From Adiantum capillus-veneris (lineage: Eukaryota; Streptophyta; Polypodiopsida; Polypodiales; Pteridaceae): DNA of 64,000 nucleotides. The notes beneath the pieces are model-generated. The model did not search any database. It saw nothing but the letters and a program-made list of their open reading frames with translations, and was not told where the DNA came from. How positions within the stretch are numbered: position 1 is the first letter of the stretch; each line of letters starts with the position of its first letter. The position numbers and the translations under genes are program-made. Where the stretch lies: contig CM043954.1 in NCBI GenBank assembly GCA_014529385.2, forward strand, positions 98,292,747 through 98,356,746. Reading direction: 5' to 3'. Shown here in pieces: positions 51,008-61,736 of the stretch.

Positions 51008-51216
51008 TGTCACAAACTGGTGACGTGGCTGCTCCACTGTACACACATACCCGCCCCAGCTGGCTGAATTGCTGACGTGGCAATGACGTGGCAAGTTGTT
51101 CTAGTCTCTCTCGTCCCTATCTAGGTCTAGTCCATCTTCGCCTTGTCCATCTTGGTCTAGCTGGTCTAGTCTCTCTTGTCCCTATCTAGTCTAGACCCAT
51201 TGGACCAGACCCGACT
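51008..51216 (+). repeat. Family B LTR start joined to family T leader sequence
   Basis: 51008 starts TGTCACAAACTGGTGACGTG, the 5' end of a family B LTR, for about 90 bp. From about 51100 the sequence is CTAGTC/TCTCGTCC units of the family T leader up to 51216. Confidence 0.65.
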
Positions 51217-51347
51217 TGTAACAAACTTCGACACCCCAAGTCAAGATTCTACCACGACACAAGAGAGATTCACTTCCAAACAATTCACAATTCACACTTG
51301 AGTCGACATGGCCCGGTGTAGTTCCATGCCTAGAGGTATTGGCCCCA
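51217..51347 (-). repeat. B2 3' LTR, distal part
   Basis: Plus strand TGTAACAAACTTCGACACCC to ..TATTGGCCCCA, the reverse complement of the family B LTR end. Resumes at 53324. Confidence 0.82.
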
Positions 51348-51589
51348 TCCCCTCAATGCCCCACTACATGAACTCAAGCGATGGAGCATAATAAAGTTGT
51401 AGGCGAAGCGAGTCTCCGAGTATTTGAGAAGAGCTAGCTGTGACCTCTTTGAAAATTCAGCCCTCACCTATTTAGAGAAATCAAGTTTCAACATTTAAAA
51501 CGAGAGATTCGAATTGAAATAAGATTGGTTAACACTTAATGGTTACCTTTTCATGATTATTGACAAAAGTCACCATTGAATTCGCATGC

Positions 51590-52076
51590 TCAATGACGGA
51601 GGGAAAGCCATTCCAAGGCGCCTATATCTTTGAGAAGCTTGTTGAGGCAATGAGCCATGCAATATGTGACCGTGGTTTGTGGATAAAGGGATTCAATGAT
51701 GGCTCCGGCGGCACGATTGCTATTTTCTCCATCGGTGATGATGGCAATGACATCATGCTTTCCCTCCATCCACTCCGATGCAAGTACTTGCGCACTCTTC
51801 CTGGTCCCCGATGCATCATGGGAGTCAATGAAATACATCTCCCCCCGAGAATATGCCACCACGCCATGAATGGAGCGGCGACCGGTATCACTCCACCCAT
51901 CCACAATGAGAGATACCCCATTCTTCTTCCATGAAGCCCTTGTGGATGCACATGCTGCCTCCACCATGATTTTCTCCCTATCAAGAAGAGTGGTGTGCAA
52001 GCTCTCCGAAGAGGGAGGGACATATGTGGGTCCAAACTCTCTGATCTTCCGTGCCATTTCTTTAAAATATGGAGAT
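51590..52076 (-). pseudogene. hAT1 transposase exon 2, DUF659
   Basis: SPYFKEMARKIREFGPTYVP, LLDREKIMVEAACASTRASW and NGVSLIVDGWSDTGRRSIHG, then DVIAIITDGENSN, matching DUF659, the N-terminal half of the RNase H-like core of this hAT group. The acid of DGWSD and the Asp of ITDG are at the places of catalytic residues. It ends MAHCLNKLLKDIGALEW near 51600; no further hAT sequence follows. Acceptor AAAG before 52076. Confidence 0.85.
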
Positions 52077-52159
52077 CTTTTATGTCAAAAAAAAAGTGTA
52101 AATGAGACTTGAGTGATATACATTGTATAAACTAAAGATTAAAGCTTAGCTTGGCTTAC

Positions 52160-52773
52160 TGCGCTGCATTGAAAGCAATATGGTCGTGGTAGAAAAATCT
52201 TGCTACGGCGACATCTACCTCCTCTTTCAAGGCCGGTTTCCAACTATCTCCAAGAGTTGCTTGCCGCTTGGGTGGACGAAAATGAGGGACAGATGACGAT
52301 GAAGGGTTGGTAGAGAGTGGAGGTGGACGGTCACCGTCGGTGCCGGATGATGCCAAAGAAGGGGATGCCGATGCTCGGATGAAAGCCGCCGTGGCCATCT
52401 CCCTCGGATTCACCGTCCGACGCTTGGTATGATTCTTCTTGGCTTCTTTTATATCCGCAAGAGTCTTCTCAAAGTTTAGGAGCTTTTGCTTCTCCTCTTC
52501 TGAGCTGGTTTGCGGGCAAAATTGAACTTGATGTCCTTTTTCGTGAAGGAAGTGGGCGCGCAACTTCCTCACGAAACCATTGCGCTCGTAGCCACAACGG
52601 CGGCACTTCCACGGCTTGCTTCCACCTCCAACACCGGACTTGGGAGCAATCACCTCATTCCACCATGTCCATGTGAAGTCGGCGGAGGAAGCGGGTTGAG
52701 AAGCGGCGGCGGTGCCGGAGGAAGGAGAAGAAGGAGGGCTTAGAGAAGCTTGGGATCCATCTTGAGATGCCAT
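52160..52773 (-). pseudogene. hAT1 transposase exon 1, BED zinc finger
   Basis: Starts MASQDGSQASLSPPSSPSSG, a low-complexity Ser/Ala N-terminus. A BED-type finger (WKCRRCGYERNGFVRKLRAH, then GHQVQFC) follows at about residues 55-85, the DNA-binding module of plant hAT transposases. A Pro/Ser-rich spacer then leads to LKEEVDVAVARFFYHDHIAF. Donor GTAAGC at 52159; the split Gln codon joins exon 2 in phase. No stop in this exon, but the element is truncated. Confidence 0.85.
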
Positions 52774-53323
52774 TGATGATAGATATTACAGAAGGGTTGA
52801 AGAGAAGGAAAGAGGAGTAGGAGAAAGCTTGATGGGAGAGAGAGAGAGAGAGAGGAACTTCAATGGGAACTGCAAGTCTTCAAGGAAGTGGCCTTGAGCC
52901 TTGAGGCTTGGGTATGATAGTAGATACTATGAGGCTATGAGCCTTGAGGCTTGGAGGTGGGTGCTCTTAAGTAGAAAGAGCTCCCCCCAAACTCGGGGTT
53001 TGAACTTTGAATTTGAAATTTGAAAGGCCCCCCAAAAGTGGGATTTTGAAATTTGAAATTCCCCCCAAAAGGGTGCTTTTGAAATTTGAACCCCCCCCCC
53101 CAAAAAAAAAGTGGGCGCTTAAAAACTTTTTGAAATTTGAATGGCTGCAGCCCCGCCCCCTGCCCACGTCCCATCCGAGTTGGTCACCGGGGACCCGCGT
53201 CCCGGGACCCGTCCCCTGTGAGGGACGTCCCCACGTCCCAAAAACCGGTCCCCGTTTGCGTCCCGGCGTCCCCCGTCCCGTCCCCGCATAAAAGGGCCGC
53301 GTCCCCCTGTCCCCTATTTCTAT

Positions 53324-53725
53324 GCCAAAGACTAGCGCCCCTTTCGGTATTTCTTTTTGTATTAGTGTGTGTTAAAAGTAGAAGAGAGTGGGTAGGTGCT
53401 CACTCTCAGTCTCTACGTCCAGATGCTCTGAGAAGTGAGGCCTAGCCCACTTATTTATTGATACAAGGGATGCCCAAAAGTAGAGCCCCAAAATCAAAAG
53501 CTTAAAAGCTTCTAAAAATAAAGCAATAAGTGAAAAGTTGCCATTGATTTTTCAGCCAGCGTAAAAGTCGGAAATCCAAACAGCAAGCCAGGCCCGCAGC
53601 TCCACGAATTGCGTCGCAAATTCCGGTATTTCCGTACGGCAATCTGTCAACACTTTTTGCGGGTCCATATTGCCATGTGTCAGTGTGTGTCCCTGGGTCT
53701 GCTGCCACATCACCCATTTGTGACA
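53324..53725 (-). repeat. B2 3' LTR, proximal part
   Basis: Minus-strand start TGTCACAAATGGGTGATGTG at 53725; preceded by the purine tract 53738-53726. Diverged from the B1 LTRs. Confidence 0.85.
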
Positions 53726-54300
53726 TACCCCCCTCTTGAAAGCATTGTAATCGCCCTTGATTACGCCTGCAAAACAGACAGAGGCCATAAACTGTCTTAG
53801 CAGACACTGACTGTTAGTACCGACGCACTAGGAACAACACATATACCAATCGACAGTTACATCACAAGACATCATAGGACATCACATGACAAATCACATT
53901 CAAATACAAAACAAATCTTAGACCATATTAATTGGCAACGTATTTAGCAATAGCATCTAGATCCAGTCGGGACCTCACAGATGCCCGATTAACTAATCCA
54001 TATTGCAATCATGTCTATAGAGATTTATGAGACCGAAATGCTGTAGTCATTTCATCTATCAGCTCCTGCACTCAAACAAGTCAAGTACAAATCAATCAGT
54101 ATAATTTTCATTATCGGGAATTCCAGTTCATGAAGTCATACAGCAGACTACTGTCAGCCCAACAGTATCCCTGAAACCCAAAGGGACATCAGTGACTCTA
54201 CATAAAAAATCGGGGCAATCTGTTGATAAAGGAGAGGAGTGACTCCTCTCTTGTGCAAACCCACTGAACTAGATTCGACCATGCTGAAATTGGGATTCTA
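53726..54300 (-). other. B2 3' untranslated region
   Basis: Reverse-strand counterpart of 40951-41517, including AGGAGAGTCACTCCTC-type palindromic sequence. No gene. Confidence 0.7.
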
Positions 54301-54398
54301 TCGGAGTAGACTATCTGAATGCTTCAAGGTAAAGGTTCACAATTTGAGGAGTATCTGCTAGGTCCTCCTCCTCCATCCACTTCACATCCAATGCAGAA
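54301..54398 (-). pseudogene. B2 chromodomain tail
   Basis: The minus strand encodes the family tail AKWMEEEDLADTPQIVN (with a small change) up to CAGAA at 54394-54398, where T5 is inserted. Confidence 0.8.
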
Positions 54399-54945
54399 TG
54401 TAGCAGGACATACAATTGGACAGTGGGTTACACTGGGACTGGTTCACACTGGACGGACCTTGGTCTGGGAGTGAACCACGTGTACCTACCTACGACCGAC
54501 GGTGGTCTAGTGGACCTCGTGGCCAGGTCACCACATGGCTGACATTTATGAGCCGTTGGTGGCTCTTTACGGTGGTACATATGAGTAGTAGCGGTTGGTG
54601 ATCATCATCTTCTTCTTCACCTTTGGTCCAACATCGTTCGGGAGGTAAGGAGTCTTACACGGAGCACTGCTTCACCATCCCTGCACATCTGAGCCTCGAC
54701 ACCCCATTTGTACCAGTGAGTCCTGGGCTGGAACTGAGTGCGCAGCCACGCCAGAGTCTGTACATGGTTCTTTGAGGTAGTCGAGTCCACATGTTCTGGT
54801 CCACTGTTGTGTCTCTGTTGTTATCCATTGTTTCTGTGTTTTATTCTGTTTCAGAGAGATTTCATTTGTTTGAGTGAGATTATCACGCACATTGCACTGA
54901 GGGGCACCCACACTCGAGAGAGCACGACACATTATCCGCGCTACA
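54399..54945 (+). repeat. T5 5' LTR
   Basis: 547 bp, TGTAGCAGGACATACAATTG to ..TTATCCGCGCTACA; a CACGTG core at 54477-54482. Followed by AGTGCTCTCATTT and TGGCGATCACGG. Confidence 0.9.
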
Positions 54946-55572
54946 AGTGCTCTCATTTTGGCGATCACGGTGGGACCTCAACTGAAATCTCACTCTGTGA
55001 GGTGCAAATCTTGAAGCTAGTTAGGTTTATCTAGCTTCGCCTACCTTCGCCAACCTTGCCTTGGACTGTTCTCCTCTCGCCTGGTCCAACTGGTCTAGTC
55101 CCCTCTCGCCTGGTCCAATTGGTCTAGTCCTTTCCCGCCCTAGTCCAACCTGTCCTCGTCCCTGGTCTAGACCTTCTCGACCCTGGTCTAGTCCTCCTCG
55201 TGCCTAGTCTCGTCCCTAGTCCACTCGTCCCTAGTCCAGCCGGGTCTAGTCACTTACCTGGTCTGGTCTGGTGGAGTCTAGACCTGTCACAAGTTTTCTT
55301 GCCCCAAGCTTGGTTGGACTGGTGGTCACTGCATGACACATACAAGGAGGTCAGTCGAGCGTCAAAAGGCACTACTGAGCCCTCTGAAGTACTATCATAG
55401 AAGACGACCTTTGACACCTTGTAGAAATCCTTCAACCTCATCACCTATACCTCCACATACCACATCACCCATTCCTTCATCAGGTTCCCCATCTTCCCGA
55501 TCACCTTCTCCAATAAAGCTCTCTCCTATTCTGATACAGCAAGCTATAGAGCGACAGGCTCAGCAAGGAATC
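54946..55572 (+). other. T5 leader
   Basis: Candidate primer site, degenerate CTGGTCTAGTCC units (55070-55280), then a Pro/Ser-rich frame leading to the gag ATG at 55573. Confidence 0.7.
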
Positions 55573-56627
55573 ATGGAGCCACTAGCTAGTGTTTTGGCCA
55601 AGGTAAACATCAAGTTCCCTACCTTCAAAGGGATTTCTTCAGAAGATGCTGACGACCATGCAAGAAGATTTGTATCTCTCTGTAGGGGACGTGGTCTGAA
55701 CAGAGAAGATGCTTATTTGGTACTATTTCCATCCACCCTGGATGGCCTAGCAGATAAATGGTACAGTCAATTTGCAGAGAACGAACTTGGGCAGCCTTAA
55801 GACAACACTTCTGTGCAGCTTTCAGGCCGGGTGACTACCAGGAGAAGGTGTTGGATGAGTTGGCCAACATGGTGCTCAAGCCTGAGGAGACTTTTGCAGA
55901 GCTTATGACTAAAACTAAGTCGCTGGTGGCCAAGCTCCCCCAACAACCCGGTGAATTCATGGTTAAAAAGTGGGTGGAGAAGGCGCTTCCCAAAACTTCT
56001 CAACAAAAACTCCGAGAGAGTCTCCGACCCGACGCCACTCTCGAGGAGTTCATCGCAGCTGATACAAGGATAGAGGGGGCTAGGAAGCTGTTCAACAACT
56101 CTCCTCACATAGAAACTCCCTCTGTGTTCTTGGAAGGTAGTCCTGCTGATCCTTTAACTTCTTTACGCAGGGAACTGGAATCCCTAAAGTTACAGGGAGC
56201 TCTTCAAGAGGAGAGGTCCTTCTCTCTTAGACAAGAGAAGCCTCCAAATCATGAGGCATTGGAACAGATTAAGCGCGAGCTAGAAGAGCTCAAGTGTCAG
56301 CAAGAGACTAAGGCTACGGTTTGGTGTAGCTCATGCCGCTCTCCAGGGCACCCTCCGCAGGAATGCCCCCTTCGGGTTTACTGCCACTTCTGTGAAAAAT
56401 CTGGACATGAGGACAAGGATTGTTACTACCTAAAGGGATTGCACAAAATACAGCAAAGTCTTGGTCCTTCTCTCCAACAAGGGTTAGCACCATCATCCAA
56501 CATGGTTTCCCACTACGGCCATCCCAACTACATCCCACCTTTGCTCAATACCCCTGCTGTCCAAGGTATGTCAAGTACTTTCCCGACTCAAAGTTTTTAT
56601 AATGCTAATGCCACCTCAACCCCTTAG
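55573..56627 (+). pseudogene. T5 gag
   Basis: MEPLASVLAKVNIKFPTFKG, EDADDHARRFVSLC and LADKWYSQFAEN are followed by a frameshift at about 55790 (about 10 bp lost relative to T3). From 55758 the second frame is open for 289 codons: RQHFCAAFRPGDYQEKVLDE, LVAKLPQQPGEFMVKKWVEK, then zinc knuckles CSSCRSPGHPPQEC (56325-56366) and CHFCEKSGHEDKDC (56382-56423). TAG at 56625-56627 interrupts it where relatives have Gln (CAG). Confidence 0.9.
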
Positions 56628-58344
56628 AGCTTCTACATTTCAGCCTCCAACTCCATGCAGCAACCACCTCATCCCCCGTTTCGTCCTTCCAATCGGCCCA
56701 TACTCTGCTACAGATGCGGAGAGTATGGGCATTATCAGAGCAAATGCCCTCTGCCAGAAGGCTCTTCTCCGTGCCAACTTTGCCCTGAGGCTCAGGATCA
56801 CTACACTAAGGATTGTCCAAAACAACACGCCTCTACCTCTGCGAGCCCAAGTCAGAGCCAACCTGAATTCACCTTTCCCAAGATCAATTTGATAGCAGTT
56901 AGTACCAACCCCAAGCCACCCCTTTCTGCCCATATGATTGCCTCTCAAGACAAGTTGCAGCTGGTAGAGGAGCCAGCTGGTGTCCTCACACGAGCTCAGA
57001 GGACAGCCCTCGGCCTCAATCTTCCAACAGGTACAGCCCTTTCCTCTCCAATGCCTACACCTCCTCCAGCAGCTGACATGCCATCCCCTAGTGCTAAGAA
57101 AGGATCTTTTACTATGATCTCCGATATTGGTGGGGCTTTCTTAGAAGCAGTTGCTGACTTACAAAAGATCAAAGTACCAGAGGAACAACAACGGGTAGAA
57201 AAAGAGAAGCATACAGCAGAGACAGTCTTGAAGAACACTTTCCAACAAGTGTCCCTCTATGACATGCTTCGACTAGATGCGAGTTTCAGAAGTGACACCC
57301 TTGCAGTTATTCAGTCACTTTACCCTGGAGCAGGTCCTAGTGGCGGGCACCTCCCAGTGCGACAGTCAGAGTCCTATATGATATCCAATCCTGCTGCTCC
57401 ACTCACTGATTATAGAAGCCCTCGCCTGACAGTGTCCGTTTTAGGTCGGCAATTCTCAGGAGTGATAGTGGATGGTGGATCTGGCATCAACCTGATGCCC
57501 GAGTTCACTATGTTAGCTCTAGGTCTACAGCCTACTCGCCCTGCTCCCTTCACGGTTACATTGGCCGACCAGCGGACAGTCTACCCAATGGGCATAGTGG
57601 ATAATGTGCCTCTGCAGGTACAAGACTTTACTTTTAACTTGGATTTTGTGGTGGTTCGTCTTCCCCAGGTTGAGGGCGGATTTCCCTTGCTTATTGGAAG
57701 ACCATGGCTGCGACACACTAAAGCACTCCACGATTGGGGAAATGATGCAATGTGGATACATAATTCTGGCTCCTCGATGCAACCCATTCTCTTAGAAGGT
57801 GGTATGGATCCCGTGGTGCAACATAGTTCTTTGTCCTTAGCAACCAGCCTCGAATTGGAACAACCTACTCCACCTGACGGGTCATATGAGGATCTGTTGG
57901 AATGGTTGGATGCTACCAAATCTATGCCCTGTTTTGGAGTTTCAATTCACTCTTTGCTTGAAGGTACACCCTCTTCCAATGTTTCCAAGGTAACTAAACC
58001 TTATGAGCCACATGAGCCAGCTCAAGAGTTGAAGGTCACAGAAGATACTCCTGATGCGCTCTTGGTGAAAGCCCTCTTGATAAAAGCAGTTGAATTTGGA
58101 AAGCCAAGGAAAAAGTATATAAGCAAAAAGAAATCTCCCCTACAGGAGTTAAACCCCCTTCAAACATCAGCCCCATTGGTGTCTGCTTCTCCAACCAGAA
58201 CGAAGCTAACCTCTGTGTCTAGCCAACTCCCTTCACAGAGCAGGTCCTGCTTGATGTGCTGGATGAATTCCCTACTCCTGCTCGTTGTCTTGCTGAGAAT
58301 AGTTGGTTCTGTCCTCAACCTGCACTTTCATAATGCTCTGACCT
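56628..58344 (+). pseudogene. T5 gag end and aspartic protease
   Basis: Same frame as the preceding gag beyond its TAG. Zinc knuckles CYRCGEYGHYQSKC (56707-56748) and CQLCPEAQDHYTKDC (56773-56817) bring the Gag total to four. The spacer DIGGAFLEAVADLQKIK comes next, then protease VIVDGGSGINLMPEF (57463-57507), TLADQRTVYPMGIV and GGFPLLIGRPWLRHTKALHD. The domain is intact in sequence. Past residue about 490 the frame is spacer; at 58345 it runs into the minisatellite, and the remaining open codons to 58598 are repeat translation. Confidence 0.9.
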
Positions 58345-58640
58345 TCCTCGCCCTTACCAACACACCTTCGTCCCTACCCACCCCCTCACACACCCTCGCC
58401 CCTACCCTCCCCCTCGCCCCTACCCACCCTCCCCCTTCCCCTCGCCCCTACCCTCCCGCTCTCGCCCCTACCCACCCTCTCCCTTCCCCTCGCCCCTACC
58501 CACCCCCTCAGCCCCCCTCACCCCTACCCTCCCCCTCTCGCCCCTACCCACCCCCTCTCGCCCCTACCCACCCTCTCCCCCCCCTCGCCCCTATCTAGCC
58601 CTTCCCACCCTTGCCCCTATCTAGCCCTCCCCACCCCTCT
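58345..58640 (+). repeat. CCCTCGCCCCTACCC minisatellite of T5
   Basis: About 295 bp of units such as CTCGCCCCTACCCACCCTC. It lies between the protease spacer and the 3' end of T5, inside the target duplications, so it is part of the element. Confidence 0.93.
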
Positions 58641-58993
58641 CAGGTTCAGCAAGTTTCCCCCACCTTGCATGATCGGCTCCATTCACTTGGTTGCCATCCT
58701 GTTTGCTGTGAAGGCCCTTTCATTCTACCATCATGATGGAGCTTAACCCTATTTGCTGTGTTACTCGGGCTTATGGTAATCCATCTTTTCGAAAGAGTGT
58801 TGTTGCAGAAAAGTATGGCAACTGCAAGCATGGACCAGGCTATGCAATCATACATACTGGTTCCTGCTTAGTTACAAGCTTAAGACGATTGCAATCAAGA
58901 AAGATGTACGGATGCAGTAGCTAGTGGTTTTCCGTCACAGTTTTTTTAGTATTCCTCTCACCGAGACGGTGAGCGATCTCATGGCGGGCAACC
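58641..58993 (+). other. T5 3' end before the LTR
   Basis: No gene recognised. The last 60 bp (GAGACGGTGAGCG, GGCGGGCAACC) match the sequence before the T2 LTR at 15161-15218. A clear purine tract is not seen. Confidence 0.6.
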
Positions 58994-59559
58994 TGTAGCA
59001 GGGCTACAGTCACTTCACAGGACATACAGTTGGACAGTGGGTTACACTAGGACTGGTTCACACTGGACGAACCTTGGTCTGGGAGTGAACCACGTGTACC
59101 TACCTACGACCGACGGTGGTCTAGAGGACCTCGTGGCCAGGTCACCACATGGCTGACATTTATGAGTCGTTGGCGGCTCTTTACGGTGGTACATATGAGT
59201 AGTAGCGGTTGGTGATCATCATCTTCTTCTTCACCTTTGGTCCAGCATCGTTCGGGAGGTAAGGAGTCTTACACGGAGCACTGCTTCACCATCCCTGCAC
59301 ATCTGAGCCTCGACACCCCATTTGTACCAGTGAGTCCTGGGCTGGAGCTGAGTGCGCTGCCACGCCAGAGTCTGTACATGGTTCTTTGAGCTAGTCGAGT
59401 CCACATGTTCTGGTCCACTGTTGTGTCTCTGTTGTTATCCATTGTTTCTGTGTTTCATTCTGTTTGAGAGAGTTTTCATTTGTTTGAGTGAGATTGTCAC
59501 GCACATTGCACTGAGGGGCACCCACACTCGAGAGAGCACGACACATTATCCGCGCTACA
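58994..59559 (+). repeat. T5 3' LTR
   Basis: 566 bp, TGTAGCAGGGCTACAGTCAC to ..TTATCCGCGCTACA, almost identical to 54399-54945 apart from the 20-bp gap. Confidence 0.92.
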
Positions 59560-60110
59560 CAGGATAGTTCTTGAATTTAACCAGAACCACCTAATCACTT
59601 TACCTTTGATCTTTCCATCTTAATGTGCCAGTATCTGTTATGGAACGAGTATCTCCTCGCTTTCCTCCACTTCGGGTTGCTCATCTGGCTCCCCATCATC
59701 GAGCACATCGCCTTTAAAAGCCTTCAAGAGACTCACATGAAAAGCATTGTGAATTCTCCAAGTATCGGGCACCTTCAAATTAAAGGAGACATCATTTATC
59801 TTTTCTTTTATCTAGAAAGGTCCATAGTATCTCATGGTAAGCTTTGGAAAAAGCCGCTCCTTTCCCTTTTTCTTTCTCAAGTGTGCCTTCTCAAAACATA
59901 AGAGCCTCCTTTAATTTCAAATCGCGCGGTGTCGATCTGCTGCCTTCTTGTGTCTTTCCTAAGATTTCTCTAAAGCCTCCCGGACCTTGGCAAAAGCAAT
60001 GTCCAAGTTCCTCGTGTACTGGTCGACTTCAAAAATCTTATCTCTCGTGCTTAGGAAGGGTGGATCCTTCGGAACACCTTCAATAATCTCGGAAAGAGAG
60101 TGTAAATGCA
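59560..60110 (-). pseudogene. B2 integrase C-terminal region
   Basis: Minus strand: EIIEGVPKDPPFLSTRDKIF, YTRNLDIAFAKVREALEKS*, RYYGPF.. and the hinge PDDGEPDEQPEVEESEEILV up to the T5 insertion at 59559. It starts abruptly near 60100, where relatives have the integrase core. Confidence 0.82.
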
Positions 60111-60194
60111 GCCCATCTATAAATACTTTGGTTCGAGGGCTGTCGATTAAACTTGCGAAAATTTTCCTGATTTCCTCAAGGCAATGCTCAAAAT

Positions 60195-60604
60195 ATATCT
60201 CGAACGCCGAGGTAGGTGAGTGCTAGGAAGACGGGATAGGCCGGCCCGAGGGAGTAGATATGGACGAGATGGGGAGGAGGTTGAGGTGGGTGAGTGGGAG
60301 GGGGTGGGTAGGGGCGAGGGTAGGTGAGGGTAGGGGTGAGGGAGAGAGAGGGGGTGGGTAGGGGCGAGACTAGGGGGAGGGTAGGGACGAGGGAATAGGG
60401 GGTATGGGCGAGTGAGTGGGAGGGGGCGGGTAGGAGCGAGTAGGGGGAGGGTAGGGGCGAGGGCGAGGGCGAGGGCGAGGGCAAGGGGGGGGTGGGTAGG
60501 GGCATAGGATGTGTAGAGGGTGGGCAGGGACAAGAGTCAAAGGGCTGGGAAGGGGTGGAAAGGGGGTGAAGAGGGGTGAGGGAAGGCCACATAGGGGTTG
60601 TCAA
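60195..60604 (-). repeat. G-rich minisatellite of T6
   Basis: Units GGGTAGGGGCGAGGG, with a perfect run of GGGCGA hexamers at about 60458-60482. On the minus strand it follows T6 protease, as in T5. Confidence 0.9.
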
Positions 60605-60664
60605 AAGGCAGAAGCAAAAACTAAAGAAAATCCAAACCGTACTTTGTGCTTAGAACCTGCGGCC

Positions 60665-61736
60665 TCAAAGCTTGTTGAAGGCTAGTTCATCAGACTCAAC
60701 CCCCACACTTGCGATCTCCCCACTTGTTGCATCCTTAGGCAAAGATTGAATAGAGACCTCATAACAAGGCATAGACTTGGTAGCTTCCAGCAAATCTTCT
60801 TCTGACCCGTCAAGTAGAGTAGGCTGATTATTTTCAGGGTTTGTTTCTATTGACAAGGAATTATGTTGCACCACTGTATCCACACCTCCTTCAAGTTTAA
60901 TGGGTCTCATTTGGGAGCAAGAAGTATGTATCCACATTGAGTCATTTCCCCAATCATGCAGTGCTTTTGTGTGCCGCAACCATGGTCTACCAATAAGCAA
61001 GGGAAATCCTCCCTCAACCTGTGCAAGACGAACCACAACAAAATACAAACTAAAGGTGAAATCTTGTACCTGCAGAGGCACCTTTTCCACTATGCCCATA
61101 GGGTATACTGTCCTCTGGTCGGTCAATGTTACTCTGAAGGGGGCAGGTCGAGTAGGCTGTAGGCCTAATACATCATAGTGAACCCAGGCATCATGTTGAT
61201 GCCAGATCCACCATCCACAATTACTCCTGAAAATTGCTACGCCAAGACGGACATGGTGAGACGAGGGCTTCTATAATCCGTGAGGGAAGCAGTGTGATGG
61301 GATATCATATAGGACTCAGATGGTTGCACTGGGAGGTGCCCGCCACTAGGACCTGCTCTGGGGTAAAGTGATTGAATACCTGTAAGAATGTCACTTCGAA
61401 AACTCGCATCTAGCCGCAGCATGTCATAGAGCGACACTTGTTGAAAGGTGTTCTTCAAGATTGTCTCTGTTGTAGGCTTTTGTTTTTCTTCCAGTGGCTT
61501 TTCTGGTACCTTGATCTCCTGTAGATCAGCAACCGCTTGCAAGAAGGCTTCATCAATATCCGAGAGCAAAGATTTGGATGCTTGCTTGTCTCTGGGTGAT
61601 GGCTTGTCAGCAGTTGAAGGCAAGGTATCCACTGCTAGGAGAATGTGTGGGGGAGTTAACCAGGCTGAAATGCGAAGACCGAGAGCTGCTCTCTGGGCCC
61701 GAGTGAAGACGCCCGCTGGCTCCTCTATCAACTACA
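60665..61736 (-). pseudogene. T6 spacer and aspartic protease
   Basis: 61731-61237: KSLLSDIDEAFLQAVADLQE, ILKNTFQQVSLYDMLRLDAS and PSESYMISHHTASLTDYRSP. The active-site region DGGSGINMMP lies at about 61213-61184 in a shifted frame, then 61126-60665: DQRTVYPMGIVEKVPLQVQD and GGFPLLIGRPWLRHTKALHD. Two frame breaks. Confidence 0.85.

Larger units (their letters stand above)
51348..53323 (-). mobile_element. hAT transposon hAT1, 3' part missing
   Basis: Inserted in the B2 LTR. The minus strand has a 5' region (53323-52774) with GGGACG-rich sequence (53170-53310) and TTGAAATTTGAA units (52990-53120), then BED and DUF659 exons. The rest of the transposase and the dimerisation domain are absent before the LTR resumes at 51347. 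An 8-bp target duplication is not clear. Confidence 0.75.
54399..59559 (+). mobile_element. Tat-like element T5 with both LTRs, lacking RT and integrase
   Basis: LTRs 54399-54945 and 58994-59559. Target duplication CAGAA (54394-54398) and CAGGA (59560-59564) within B2; the uninterrupted relatives read ..CCAATG-CGGGA-TAGTTC. The interior has leader, gag-protease, the minisatellite and a 3' end, but no RT, RNase H or integrase. It is a deletion derivative of family T that kept both ends. The 5' LTR has lost about 20 bp near its start relative to the 3' LTR. Confidence 0.9.
51217..60110 (-). mobile_element. Chromovirus B2, split by hAT1 and T5
   Basis: Minus strand: integrase C-terminal part (60110-59560), chromodomain tail resumed at 54398, 3' untranslated region, purine tract (53738-53726), and 3' LTR (53725-53324 and 51347-51217). 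T5 interrupts it at 54399-59559 and hAT1 at about 51348-53323. Everything 5' of the integrase end is missing. Confidence 0.82.

Noticed and set aside
58345-58598. C-terminal 85 residues of the T5 frame as part of the protein
   Set aside because: The frame runs into the minisatellite, whose units lack stops; protein homology ends before it.
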